64,000 nt of DNA from Leptodontidium sp. MPI-SDFR-AT-0119 (lineage: Eukaryota; Ascomycota; Leotiomycetes; Helotiales; Leptodontidiaceae): the NCBI GenBank assembly GCA_020726505.1, contig JAHLEZ010000020.1:372001-436000 (forward strand), given 5' to 3'. Position 1 is the first letter of the stretch, and each line of letters starts with the position of its first letter. Positions 1 to 11,109 of the stretch are shown piece after piece. Both the position numbers and the translations under genes were made by a program. The notes under the pieces were generated by a model. The model was not told where the DNA came from and did no database searches. It saw only the letters and a program-made list of their open reading frames with translations.

Positions 1-57
1 TGCCTAATTGAAGTCTAAACACAGGCCCCTCCAATCCCCTCCACACAAGCCGAATAT

Positions 58-2050
58 TTATGCCTGGTAAGTAGATGCAGAAACATTTCCACCACGTCCA
101 GTCCAGTTGACATGGATATTCTCACCGACCTTGTACTTGTCATTGGCGAACTCAGGCTTGATCTTGAAGGTGTGGGCACCGAAGTAATCACGTTGAGCCT
201 GGAGAAGGTTGGCAGGGAGGTCCTTGGTGCGGTATCCATCGAACCAAGAGAGAGCAGTGGAGAAAGCAGGGGTTGGGATACCGAGGAGAGCAGCCTTGGC
301 GACAACATCTCTCCAGCCTGGTTGAGCCTTGTGGATAGCCTTGTTGAAGAAGTCGTTGAAGAGAAGGTTCTCGAGGTTGTCATCGGCGTTGTAGGCGGCG
401 GTGATGTCCTTGAGGAAGACGGATCGAATGATACATCCTCCGCGCCACATGAGAGCGATGGATGGCTTGTTGAGCTTCCACTTGTATTCGCGGGCAGCCT
501 GGAATTTGTTAGCACAGTGAAAATAGCAGGAGAGGGTGGACATACCTCTTGCATCAACATGAAACCCTGGGAGTAGGAGATGATCTTGGAAGCGTAAAGA
601 GCTTGCTCGAGGTCCTCAAGGAATTGCTCCTTGTTACCCTCAAACTTGCTTTGTCTGCCAACAAATTGAAGCTTGCCGGAAGCCTTGGTACGTTGGTCCT
701 TGACCGAAGAGAGACAACGGGCAAGAACGGCCTCGGCGATCAAAGTAACTGGCATACCGAGATCAAGAGCGTTGATGGCGGTCCACTTTCCGGTACCCTT
801 TTGTCCAGCAGAATCCATGATCTTCTCGAGAAGTGGGGTTCCATCATCATCGTTGAAGTACATGATATCGCGAGTAATTTCAATCAAGAAGGAATCGAGA
901 ACGCCCTTGTTCCATTTTGTGAAGACATCACCAATCTCCTTGTTTGGCATGCCGAGACCGCGCTTCATGATATCGTAGGCCTAGAAATGTTAGCACAGCT
1001 AATTGGAGGAATTGGAGTACATACTTCGCAAATCAGTTGCATGTCACCGTACTCAATACCGTTGTGCACCATCTTGACGTAGTGACCAGCACCCTCATCA
1101 CCAACCCACTCGCAGCATGGGTCACCGTGATCACCATCACTCTTGGCAGCGATGCTCTGGAAAACATCCTTAATGTATGGCCAAGCCTCCTCGTTTCCAC
1201 CGGGCATCAAAGAAGGACCGTATCTGGCACCCTCCTCACCACCGGAAACACCGGTACCGACGAATCGGATACCCTTAGAAGCCAAGTATTTTGTGCGGCG
1301 GTTGGTATCAGGGAAATGGGAGTTACCACCATCGATAATGATATCGCCTTTCTCGCAGTGGGGGAGGAGGGTCTCGATGAAGTCGTCAACTGGTTTACCA
1401 GCCATAACCAACATCATCATACGGCGGGGTTTCTTGAGCTTGCTAACGAACTCTTCGATCGAGTGTGCACCTTGGATGGACTTGCCTGTGGATTTGAAGG
1501 GTTAGCATATGTTAATTTGCAGGAATATACTAAAAAGTAGGGGAGAACCTACCCTTGGCCTCGTTGGCAAGGAAAGCATCAACCTTGGAGACGGTACGGT
1601 TGAAAGCAACGACATTGAAGCCGTGATCAGCAGCATTCAAGATCAAGTTCTGGCCCATGACAGCCAGGCCGATGAGGCCGAAATCTCCTCTGGGTTCATT
1701 GTCAGTATTTGCGGGAGCAGCTGTGGACACAGATGCAGATGCAGATTGAGATGGAGATGTTGTTGACTGATCCGGGAATCCGCGCGCGGACCCGCCAATG
1801 TTGATGCTGGCAAGGCGCGCACTGGATTGATTGTGCAGGACAATGGTCAGAGGAGGTTACGGTCTTGGGGAAAAGCAGAAATCAGAGAACAATAGCTGGG
1901 ACCAGCTCTCTGCGCAATGCACTGCTGTAGCTGATTGCCTCGAGGGTAGGATGTGAGGCAGCTCGCAAACAGTGAAGATAGCGATGGTGGGGTAATTTTT
2001 TCATGGGACGTCAAGGAAATGAGGGGTACTACTCACGTTGGTCCGCTCAT
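58..2050 (-). CDS. gnd1: 6-phosphogluconate dehydrogenase, decarboxylating
   Basis: Catalyses NADP-dependent oxidative decarboxylation of 6-phosphogluconate to ribulose 5-phosphate in the cytosolic pentose phosphate pathway. Five exons fit: 2050-2037, 1689-1553, 1485-1025, 980-546, 498-58, giving 495 residues, the usual length. Seen in the translation: the Rossmann stretch [12 protein letters not shown] at the N-terminus, the substrate loop [26 protein letters not shown], and the family signature [10 protein letters not shown]. The 14-nt first exon (MSGPT) splices to GDFGLIG, the form most like relatives. A second in-frame ATG at 1730, inside intron 1, would give a different 13-residue leader. 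Identification is secure; the first exon is the only uncertain part. Confidence 0.95.
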
Positions 2051-4049
2051 CTTGACGGATGGATGTTCAATTATGAGAGCTGAGTTGGGTGAATGGGTAG
2101 AAAGTCCAGATATTCCGTTGGAGCTGGCCAGACGGAGAGAATGATTGTTGAGAGGAGGAGTGTTTTTGTTGTTGAAGGAGGAAGAAGGAAGAAAAGAACT
2201 AGCAGCAGGTGACGGAAGTTAAGTTGGGTCGGAGAAGGTGTTAGTTGGCTTGGGCCTTGGGTTGGGATGTTCGGTCGGGCGAGGGTTTGGCGAGGAGTGA
2301 TGTGAGTGGTGGAAGGAGGGGAGAAGTGGGTCGAGGATGAATCGGGATGGAGGGGCAGTCGAATGGCAGTGAAGTGGGTGAGGTGAGGTAGGTGAGGGGT
2401 CAGTGTGTGGCTCTGGTGATGGATGGCTCTTCTTGTTTCTATTGGACTGGACTGCACCGGACTGGACCTGTCTGCGCTTGAATTACACTCCTTTGCTGTA
2501 CTTCGTACTCTACTCGTTTTCAGTGTTCTGCTTAGTGAGGCAATTGCAATCAACGTACCGTACGCAGAGAAAGCCAAAACGCGGGCAGGAGGCCGGATCT
2601 AACGCAACAAATCCAGGTCCAGACGAAGGGAGTATCACCGCGGAGAGGGGACCTGGATATGGCGTCTGAGCGGAAGCGGAGAAGAGGTACAGTATCTTAG
2701 CGATTCTATTTGCTTTTATTGGGAGATAGGATGAACAACAACAATAATAATAACAACTTGCGTTCAAAGGACAATTGCAGATAATGTATCCTTTCCACCT
2801 TTTCCGTATTGCATCCAGGCCTGATTACTATTTGCCGATCTCTTCCTCTTCTAGGTCTGTGACTTAGGCTCACGATGTTTGACTTTCCTTTCCATCCAGT
2901 GCAGTGCATTTCGATTTCATCATAGCCGATGCTGGTTGATTACAAAGAGTCTGATTCAGAAACGACTGGGTGGGGGCATGTCATATTTGTACGGGAAGGG
3001 AGGCGTCGTAGGCGGGCCAGGGCAACGCAGCGTTTCCGATTCATCCATCCATCATCCTCATCCCACCAAATCAGCCAGAAGGCAAGGCTGAGGCGGCATT
3101 CATGGATGAAGCCAGCCAGTGAGAGTTTGAGTTGTGAAGGCTGGTTTCGCAGAAATGTAAGATGCATGCACCGCTCATTGGTGATATTGACTTCCCATTT
3201 CGGGGGATAGAATACTTTGTAGGACATCGGACTGTACCTTACTGTTCAAAAAGGTTCGGTTCGGAGTTACCTTACCTTAGTTATCCTGAGTCAGGATGGA
3301 GAATTTCGAACCCGGAAGTGATGAGAAATTAAGTGCAGCTCCCTCATATTGACCCCGCCAATTCAGGCGATAAGGCTTCAATACCTGACGGAGGGGAATC
3401 GGAGTGGATGTGGATCTGGACTTGGACCCCTGGTTACGAAGTTATGTCAGCTCAAGATCCTAGAAGGCATTGGCATTGGCGTTTCTGAGGGATTTAAACA
3501 TCTGATGTGAGGGTTTGCGATGAGTTGAGGTGTTTCAATAATACCTGTACTGGGAATCATTAGGATGCGTCATGTTTCAAGGGAAAAGCTTGCGTGGTGT
3601 TGAAAGCTCCTGATGGATGTTTGATGATCATGGGCTAAATGAGGAATTTGAAGGGTTGTCTTCTCCGTCTTTTCCGGTTTCTACGCTTATGAAGAGGGCA
3701 ATGAGTAGAAAATGCATAAGAGGATCGATCCTAGCTTCTTAAATATGATATCTCGTAACTCTATAATTCTGCAGATATCCAGATGCCTTTGTGAATTGGA
3801 AGATTTAACCACCTACACGCGACGAGCATAACGACATGCAACTTGAGGCCTGGCTGCATATTTCGGAGGACATTTGGGTAGGTGTCATATACATATGACT
3901 GCGTTCCCGATAGCTACTGTTCATACAAGGTAAACTCTCCTTGGACGGAAGATGTACCCCAGAGAGTCACGTTTATGCCGATTCGGAAAAACTTGGTGGT
4001 TTCTCCGAAGCAAGTTCACGATGTTGGGGCTTTTCCGAGACTTGGACTT

Positions 4050-4155
4050 CGAGCGCAGCGAGGCCGGGGGTTTGGGGGCTTGCCCCCATGAAAAGACAAG
4101 ACAGGTGTTGAGTGACGCTGCGCTGGCTTCTTTTTTTCTTTCCTCGCTTCGCTCG
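4050..4155. repeat. Small GC-rich element bounded by an inverted repeat
   Basis: The 14-mer CGAGCGCAGCGAGG at 4050-4063 is matched, with one mismatch, by the reverse complement of CCTCGCTTCGCTCG at 4142-4155. Between them lies a strong hairpin, GGGGGC-TT-GCCCCC, near 4074-4087. Base composition differs sharply from the surrounding AT-balanced DNA. It has no coding capacity. It could be a miniature inverted-repeat element or a dispersed GC cluster; copy number elsewhere cannot be judged from this window. Confidence 0.5.
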
Positions 4156-4777
4156 TGAGAGGTTTGAAAACAATCTTGTACTCCTTGAGATACCTTACTG
4201 CTTACAATTCTGCAGATAAATCGTTTGCACTTGGACTCCCACGGAAAGGAAGGCTGAGAGTCAAGCCGTTACACTGCAGAAAGACGGTGCGCAAGTGCAG
4301 GCAGGCACCGATAATCGTCATTGGCAGGGCAGCGAGAAAGGAAAGAAAAAGAAAGGCCTTCCTTGTGGCAGTTCGCGGCCACTCTGAGCTTATCTTGTAT
4401 CCCACGATACCTGCCTGCTATTTCAATCTGCCAATATTGAGTAGAGCTTGATAATTCCCAATTGTCATCCTGGGATGGATCAGATGACGCACTTTTCGAG
4501 ACGGGAGTGAACCTTGAAGTGCGGGGTTAAGGCAAGCAAGCTGACTGACTGAGCAAGGGAGCAGAGCTGCCCTGCCCTGCCCTCCCCTCCTCTCTTTCTT
4601 TCCTTATCGTTATCGGGCTGCAGCTGAGCTCCAGACATCGTGAGATTCTGCGCTCTGTGTGTTGAATGCCCTCATTTCCTTCTTCCCACTTCCTTCAATA
4701 ACCCTAGGTAGGAGGCACTTAGCACTTACCGCATCAGCTCGGATCTGATCCAATGCAATGCAGCTCCCCTTTTATCT

Positions 4778-4815
4778 CCTTCCTTCCTTCCTTCCTGCCT
4801 TCCTTCCTTCCCTCC
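4778..4815. repeat. CCTT microsatellite
   Basis: Run of tetranucleotide CCTT/TCCT units with one interruption (CCTG), in the promoter-side DNA 210 nt before the ATG at 5026. Confidence 0.8.
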
Positions 4816-5025
4816 CAGCCAGTGCCATGTCTTTATTTCCCACGCGCAGGGCTTACACAGCTCCAACCATGTCACATTCCCCCCTCTTCCTCCTCCACAT
4901 CCCTCCACGTCCCCCTCTGCCTCGGCCAATCCCACACCGATTGAGTGTCCAGCTGCAGCTCAAGTCTCCAAACGGAACGGAACAGGAATAGTCTGTCCCA
5001 AGCCAATACCGCCAGTGCCAGAACC

Positions 5026-5879
5026 ATGAGGCGTGAAAACCGTCCTCAATTTCCTCCTGGCTCCATCCCCGGTCCCAATACCTCAAGACCACGGCCACCT
5101 CCCGGACTGCCCAACCCAAACCTTCCTGTCACCGCTCAACAACAACAAGCTGCTCTTGTAGCCCACCGCCAAAGAAGTAATTCAATCGCCTACGACGCTC
5201 TCATCGCCGGCAATTCTGATCCTGTAGCTGCCATTATCCCACGCCCTACTCCTCCGCCAGAGGGCCCATTTCCAGCTGCTGCTACTCCATTTGCCTCGGG
5301 CGGCCTCCTTCATCCTCCCGCTCATACTAACGGTGTTGCTAGTGGAGGTAAGTTCTTTGTCTGGAATCAGCTTTCAATAGCTTTGGATGTTCTGTTCTGC
5401 CCTGCCCTTTCAGCCCGTCTCGATAATTGAAACACAATTGACTAACATTGATCTTATGTTTAGTAAACAGTCCCAGATCACCAGCTCCTTACGCTGGTCC
5501 CCTCCACTCACTGCGCTCACACAAATCTCAAGAACTACCCAGCGGTTCTTCGACTGCAACAGGCTCTCCAGCATTCCAACCTACTTCTGCCTCGTTTGGC
5601 ACCTCATCGATCATTCCCCAAGCTAGTACAGCTCCGCCAGCAATTCCCCAAGCAGACGGCGCTGATTCCGAAAGCCCCCTTCAAATAGCTGTCAATCCCA
5701 GAACAGCTGTCCAGGACGACAACACCTCGAATCAAGCTACAGCCCCAGCATCCGTTCAAGCAAGTGACCCTCTTGGTCAAGCCGTTCCTGCACCAGACCC
5801 AACTGGCATCGCGAACCTCACCATCTCCGATACAGCTTCCGCAGATCCCTCGTCAGGAAGCAACAATACCTCCCAATAA
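5026..5879 (+). CDS. Hypothetical Pro/Ala/Ser-rich protein, directly upstream of the GH15 gene
   Basis: Two exons, 5026-5347 and 5464-5879, give 245 residues. The intron has a GTAAGT donor, a GACTAAC branch site and a TAG acceptor and keeps the frame, so coding is likely. The protein is low-complexity: poly-Pro near residues 10-35, a QQQQ run, and a Ser/Thr/Ala-rich tail rich in NTSQ-type residues; there is no signal peptide or membrane segment. I do not recognise the family. Its stop (5877-5879) lies 10 nt before the GH15 ATG at 5890, in a different frame, so the two may share one transcript or the ORF may be a long translated leader. Confidence reflects real coding character but unknown function. 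Confidence 0.55.
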
Positions 5880-5889
5880 GCACTCCAAG

Positions 5890-8482
5890 ATGGGCGCTCC
5901 CGCTGGCGTACAGACTTCGCGTCGGCATGATACGGGTTATCTACCAATTGAGAATTATGGCTTGATTGGTAACATGCACACTTGTGCCTTAGTTGGTATT
6001 GATGGTAGTGTTGATTTTATGTGTTGGTAAGTTACTTTCGCCATTTCCACACAATCCTCCTTGTCTTAATTACTTCCTTAGCAGTTATTGGTGGACTCTG
6101 CAATTGGCGTGCTCCACCCCCCAGTCTATTCCAGCTAATAACAATCTGCTCTCCAGGCCCGATTTCGATTCCCCCTCTGTCTTCTGTAGGCTTCTCGACA
6201 AAGACAAGGGTGGCTATTTTACCATTTCTCCTCCCCCCGATAAACAATACACTACGAAGCAGCAATACCTTCCCTCATCCAACATCCTACAAACAAGATA
6301 TATTCATGAAGAGGGCGTTGTTGATTTGGTTGATTTCTTTCCTCGGCCAAGAAATAATTATGTTGTCACAAAGACGACGAAGCAGATGCCATTCCGAGAG
6401 GGTATTAGTGTACAAGATGAGCTGAAGAAGTGGTTGGTCCGACGAGTGGAATGTATTCGTGGAAAGGTTGATTTGGGTAAGTTCGATCCATCCAAGGCAG
6501 TTCTTAATTTATCCCTGGATCATTACAGTCTTCGAGGCGAACGTTCAAGGGAGATATAGACACACAGCGAGAATTATTGGCTGACAAGTCTCCACTAGAC
6601 GTCGAGATCTTCCCTGCCTTCAATTATGCCATGGACGAACATACAACCGAAATCCTTCTTCCAGACCACCCTCCTGGATGTCTTGAGAGCAAAACCGTCA
6701 CATTCTCTAGCAAGAACCTCAAACTTCAAGTTGATGTCACAATTGACCATGGCGAAGAACATGCCGAGTCTTGCCCAACCGTGATATTTCGCAAAGAGAC
6801 TCGGCCAGGAATGCTTGGAGCGGGTAAGATTCTCCTATCATTCTTGTCATTCCCACACTGACTAATAGCACAGGGATTGTTGCCCATATCCATCTTGTGG
6901 AAGGACAAGCCATTTCCTTTGTCCTTCGCGATGACATCCCTAACCATGTTACTCGTGATGTTACTACCGAAGTCCTTGATCGTCAACAACATGATACCCA
7001 AACTTTTTGGTTCAACTGGATCTCCAAGAGCACCTACAAGGGTAGATGGCGTGAGGTGGTCTCTAGAAGTTTGCTTATTTTGAAGCTTCTCACGTACGAG
7101 CCGACTGGTGCCATCATTGCTGCTCCCACTTTCTCAATTCCCGAGGACATTGGAGGTACCAGGTAAGTTTCTCCTCTTTTTTCACATCTCAACCGAAACT
7201 AACCACTCAAAGGAACTGGGATTATCGATTTTGCTGGGTTCGGGATTCAAGTTTCACTATCTATATCCTTCTTCGAATGGGCTTCACAGCAGAGGCGGAC
7301 GCTTATATGGAGTTCATCAGCGAACGATTCCGAAAATCGAGATCTGCTGAAGGTGCATTGCCAATCATGTTTACTATCCGGGGCGAGACCGAGATTCCAG
7401 AAATCGAGTTTGAGTAAGGCCGCTCCCACACTTTTTGAATCATTTCCTAATCAATGCTGACACGCATAGTCATCTTTCGGGTTATAGAGACAGCAAGCCT
7501 GTTCGCATCGGTAACGGAGCTGCATTCCATCTGCAATTCGACATCTACGGTGAACTCATGGATGGAATCTACTTGTACAACAAGTACGGTAAACCTGTTA
7601 CTTGGGAGCAATGGGTTGCAGTTCGTGAGATTCTAGGTGCGTACTTTTCTTACTTCCGAGGTTCGACTTTGCTAACCCAGAGTCAGACTACGTCTTAACA
7701 ATCTGGAAGGATCCCGATATGTCTATTTGGGAGGTTCGCAGTCGAAAACAGAACTATACTTACTCGAAAGTCATGCTTTGGGTTGCCTTTGATCGAGGTC
7801 TTCGCTTGGCCGAGAAGAGATGCTTGCCTTGCCCGAATAGAAACGCTTGGATGGCCGCTCGTGATGAGATCTACGAGGAGATCATGACCAAAGGTAGCTC
7901 TTCCAATCCCCCTTCCGTTCCCATCTGACATCATGTAGGCTACAGTCCAAACCTCCGATGCTTTGTACAAAGCTATGAAAGCGGTGATTATCTAGACTCT
8001 TCCATCCTTATTGCGCCTCTAGTTTTCTTCATCTCACCCAATGACCCTCGTTTCGTACGAACTATGGATAGGATTCTCCTCTCTCCCGAGAAGGGTGGAT
8101 TGACGTCAACTGGTTTGGTGTATCGTTACGACACGGATCATGTTGAAGATGGTCTGTTATATCTTGTGTTTAGAAGAGATGCAGCTAACAGTCCCTAGGC
8201 GTCGGTGGTCGTGAGGGTGCCTTTAGCATGTGTACATTCTGGCTTGTCGAAGCAATGACTCGAGCCGGCGTCTACGAACCAAAGTACCTCCCTCGTGCTG
8301 TTAACATCTTCGAAAATATGCTTAGCTTCAGCAATCATCTTGGCATGTTCTCGGAAGAGATTTCTCGGTCTGGTGAACAGTTGGGCAACACCCCACAAGC
8401 TTTCAGTCACCTTGCTTTGATCAGTGCGGCCTTTAATCTTGATCGTGCGACAGCGTTCAAGAGAGGATCGGGACTAGATTAA
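5890..8482 (+). CDS. Glycoside hydrolase family 15 (glucoamylase/trehalase-like), cytosolic
   Basis: Nine exons: 5890-6026, 6157-6476, 6599-6823, 6874-7162, 7213-7413, 7470-7636, 7687-7893, 7939-8151, 8199-8482; 680 residues. The N-terminus [12 protein letters not shown] and [20 protein letters not shown] are typical of the bacterial-type GH15 group with an extra N-terminal beta domain. The (alpha/alpha)6 domain begins around [14 protein letters not shown], and the C-terminal [18 protein letters not shown] holds the expected catalytic base glutamate. No signal peptide, so it probably acts inside the cell on alpha-glucosides or trehalose; the substrate cannot be read from sequence. One intron uses a CAAAG acceptor (7211-7212), the others are ordinary. 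The upstream proline-rich ORF ends 10 nt before this start. Confidence 0.9.
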
Positions 8483-10081
8483 GTTCTAGAATGTGACAGT
8501 GCAATTTTGGGCAATGGCTAGTAATGGAGTATGGATATGAATGGTATGAGATATGGGACACGACTGAGATGAATGATGGGCAAAAGTTAGGATGGGCATG
8601 AGCATCAATTCGTTCGCATGGCAGGCAGACTTGCATCTTTACAGTGCGAGAGTTAGTAAGAATGCGATAAGATTACTTCTTTTCTATCTCTATCCTTGAC
8701 TGGTTTCTTTTTGTGGCTTCCGTCGAATAGAGTCTCCTCCCTCTTTTCGACAACTACTACCTTTTTAACACTTTATCCTTTTTATCTCCTCGTTACTTGG
8801 CTTCTCCTACTACATATACCTTTACTTATAATACTACTACGGTAAGTTTTGTTACTTACTACTTGATCGTTACCCTTGTAATTGTAGTTATTATATTTAT
8901 TACTTACGCTTCTTATACCCTTAAAATAATTAGTAAAAACATTAATAAATTACTTTTAATAAAACTTTGTAAGTTAAACGAGCTTAACAAATTTAGTATT
9001 AAAGTTTAAATCTAATTATTCTTATACTTATTATTAAACCCACTTCATATTAAGTATTTATTAGGTACTTATAAGTTAAGTAAACCTCGACCTTAACCTA
9101 CCTAATCACGTGAGCCTAACCCGAACCCAACCTGTAAGTTAGATAGATAGGTTAGGCACCTAATAGGTTACCAAGAGAAAAAAAACGCAGCCTATTCGTC
9201 ATCTTAAAACTGAAGACAGGGACCTCGAAGCCCACTAGGGCCTTTACCACAAGATACCCATTCATAGGTAGTTACTCTTACTAGATAGCCAGTCGAAATA
9301 TTTTCCATTTTGGGTGTCTAGGTGAAGGTGTATGCCATCTTGACTAAGGAGATTCATTCTAAAGCCAGACTCGCTACTTTACAATACGCTCCTGGACAGC
9401 AGATGTATCCGAGCTGAGATCTTGCGAACTGGGTTCCATTGTGCTTCATTTCGACTGCCTCGGTTCTGGTTGGAGCCTATCACACCATTACGTATTGTAC
9501 TTAACTGTAGCTGCTGCGATAAAACTCGAATATTATCTCTTCAAGAGGTCGACGCTATCCCCTAATCTCGCTAAAGCTCCTTGCGTGTCGATTTCTGTCT
9601 TTCACGCATTGAAAAGAGAGATAATTTTCTCGTATATGGCCCTGCCAAAGTATGCAAACCTCGGGAATCTGCCAAGCGTCTATTCGGCTCTAGATAGACG
9701 TGACAAACTCCTAAAGGGCTCGAAATAAGTGAGAGTATATATCTCTTTGTAATGAAAGCTTCTATCATCTTTGAATATTTGATTTCAAAATGATTTACAG
9801 TCGGATTTGTTTTGTTCCTAATGTTCTTTGCTGGGGTCTGTGGAGATTATGTGCCGCTCGCTTCAGGTGATGTCATCGGGTGGTCAGATGATTATCTGAT
9901 TATCAAGAAAATAGTTGCATTTTTTGGTACTGCTTTGAAACAGAATGCTATTAATCTATCGATGATTGAAGGAGTGTGGAGCTCCCTAGAGCTGCGTAAA
10001 AGAATGTAATAAGAAATACCTCCTCCTCTCCGCTCTAACATGTTGCCTGCTCAACAGCCCAATATCATTCCATAGGAAACC
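8483..10081. other. Intergenic region with an AT-rich tract (8780-9110)
   Basis: After the GH15 stop comes a CT-rich stretch and then about 330 nt very rich in A/T and TpA steps. ORFs in it are Ile/Lys/Leu/Tyr-rich shadows without motifs. 9110-10081 has ordinary composition and no supportable gene. The AT tract could be a remnant mutated by RIP or simply a relaxed 3' region; there is no recognisable transposon protein. Confidence 0.5.
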
Positions 10082-11109
10082 TTACAAGGGGCAGTTATGA
10101 GGAGCCAGAACCCATCCGGTCAAGCGATTGGCTATATCCATTGCATAGCACGGCGTTGCAGTGAAGGGATCATTCATGTTTCCTTGATTAACCGACCCAG
10201 AGTTGTACAAACGGGCGGCCATGTAGACGGCGCGGGATCCCCAGCCAGAAGTGCTGGTTGCAACTGTTGAAAGACTTAGTAGATGTTTTAAAGGTATGGA
10301 AGTGGGAATCTTACTGTTCATAGTCCCTGCAAGTCCGTCTCCGAAATTTGTTCCCGCCGTGCCCTCTCTCACCATTTGTTCGATCTTTTTAAATGTCAGA
10401 AGATAATTCTACTGCAGATACTCAAAGAGTGTACTCACGATTGGTGTGGGACATGGGGTCTGTACCCAACCGTTTCTGTTACATGATCCATCTCCGTTGT
10501 GGCATTGCATCAATCCTGGGTTGACGACTCCATTGTCGGTGGTGGGAACCTAGATCAAAGGTTTAGCAAGTCACGGGAACTGAAGAACTCATAACGTACC
10601 CGTGTACATCCACCAGATTCTTGGATGATGGTGGCTAGTATAAAACGATGGTCGACCCCAGTCTCAAGAGCGACTTTCTGGATGGCATTGTAGATCTGAC
10701 CAACCTCTTCTCCGCTGTCGTCGGCTCCCCAGCCATTCCAGCCACACGAGCCGAACATGATTGCTTTATTGTTGTCGAACATGGCTCTGAAGCTTACCCA
10801 GTCACTCTTTGCTGGCCATCCTGCTTCAGGACCTCCGTCACCCCAGTATTGCCTGTACACATCAGAGCCTTCGCCGATGCCATCTTCATTCACAATGGTC
10901 CACACTCCTTCTGGGCCGTTCACTACGGTACCGGTGAGACTTGCTCCACTGTCCGGCTGAAAGTTCCCCAAGAAGTGCCCAAAGTAGGGGATACCCGATG
11001 TGCCGTTCAAAGATGGCACATCACTAGGAGTTGTTGGTGCTGCATCCAATGGTACGCCAGCCACCAGAGTAGCAAGCAAAGTTGCTGACAAGAAAATGAA
11101 ACGAGACAT
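10082..11109 (-). CDS. Secreted GH23-like (lysozyme/transglycosylase-fold) protein
   Basis: Exons 11109-10600, 10549-10439, 10384-10315, 10263-10082; 290 residues. A signal peptide (MSRFIFLSATLLATLVAG) is followed by about 100 residues with Gly, Trp and Asp-rich patches, then an SLT-type core: HRFILATIIQESGG, in which the Glu of ESG matches the catalytic Glu of the soluble lytic transglycosylase motif, then NPGLMQCHNG matching the GLMQ motif, and a late AARLYNSG helix like the third SLT motif. Paired cysteines suggest an extracellular fold. In bacteria this fold cleaves peptidoglycan; in a fungus the natural target (bacterial wall, chitin or chitosan) is not known from sequence. The promoter carries degenerate tandem repeats. 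Confidence 0.8.

Larger units (their letters stand above)
2051..5025. other. Long non-coding stretch upstream of gnd1 and of the proline-rich ORF
   Basis: No ORF here has coding character or recognisable motifs. It should hold the gnd1 promoter (near 2051-2700, with pyrimidine-rich tracts on the gene's strand) and the promoter of the plus-strand gene at 5026. It also contains an inverted-repeat GC-rich element around 4050-4155 and a CCTT microsatellite near 4778-4815. Confidence 0.6.

Noticed and set aside
112..1540. Plus-strand ORFs of 150-167 codons over gnd1
   Set aside because: They are antisense shadows of well-supported exons of 6-phosphogluconate dehydrogenase.
8797..9009. 70-codon plus-strand ORF rich in Ile, Lys, Tyr
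   Set aside because: Composition follows directly from the AT-rich DNA; no motif, no Kozak-like context, no neighbour exon.
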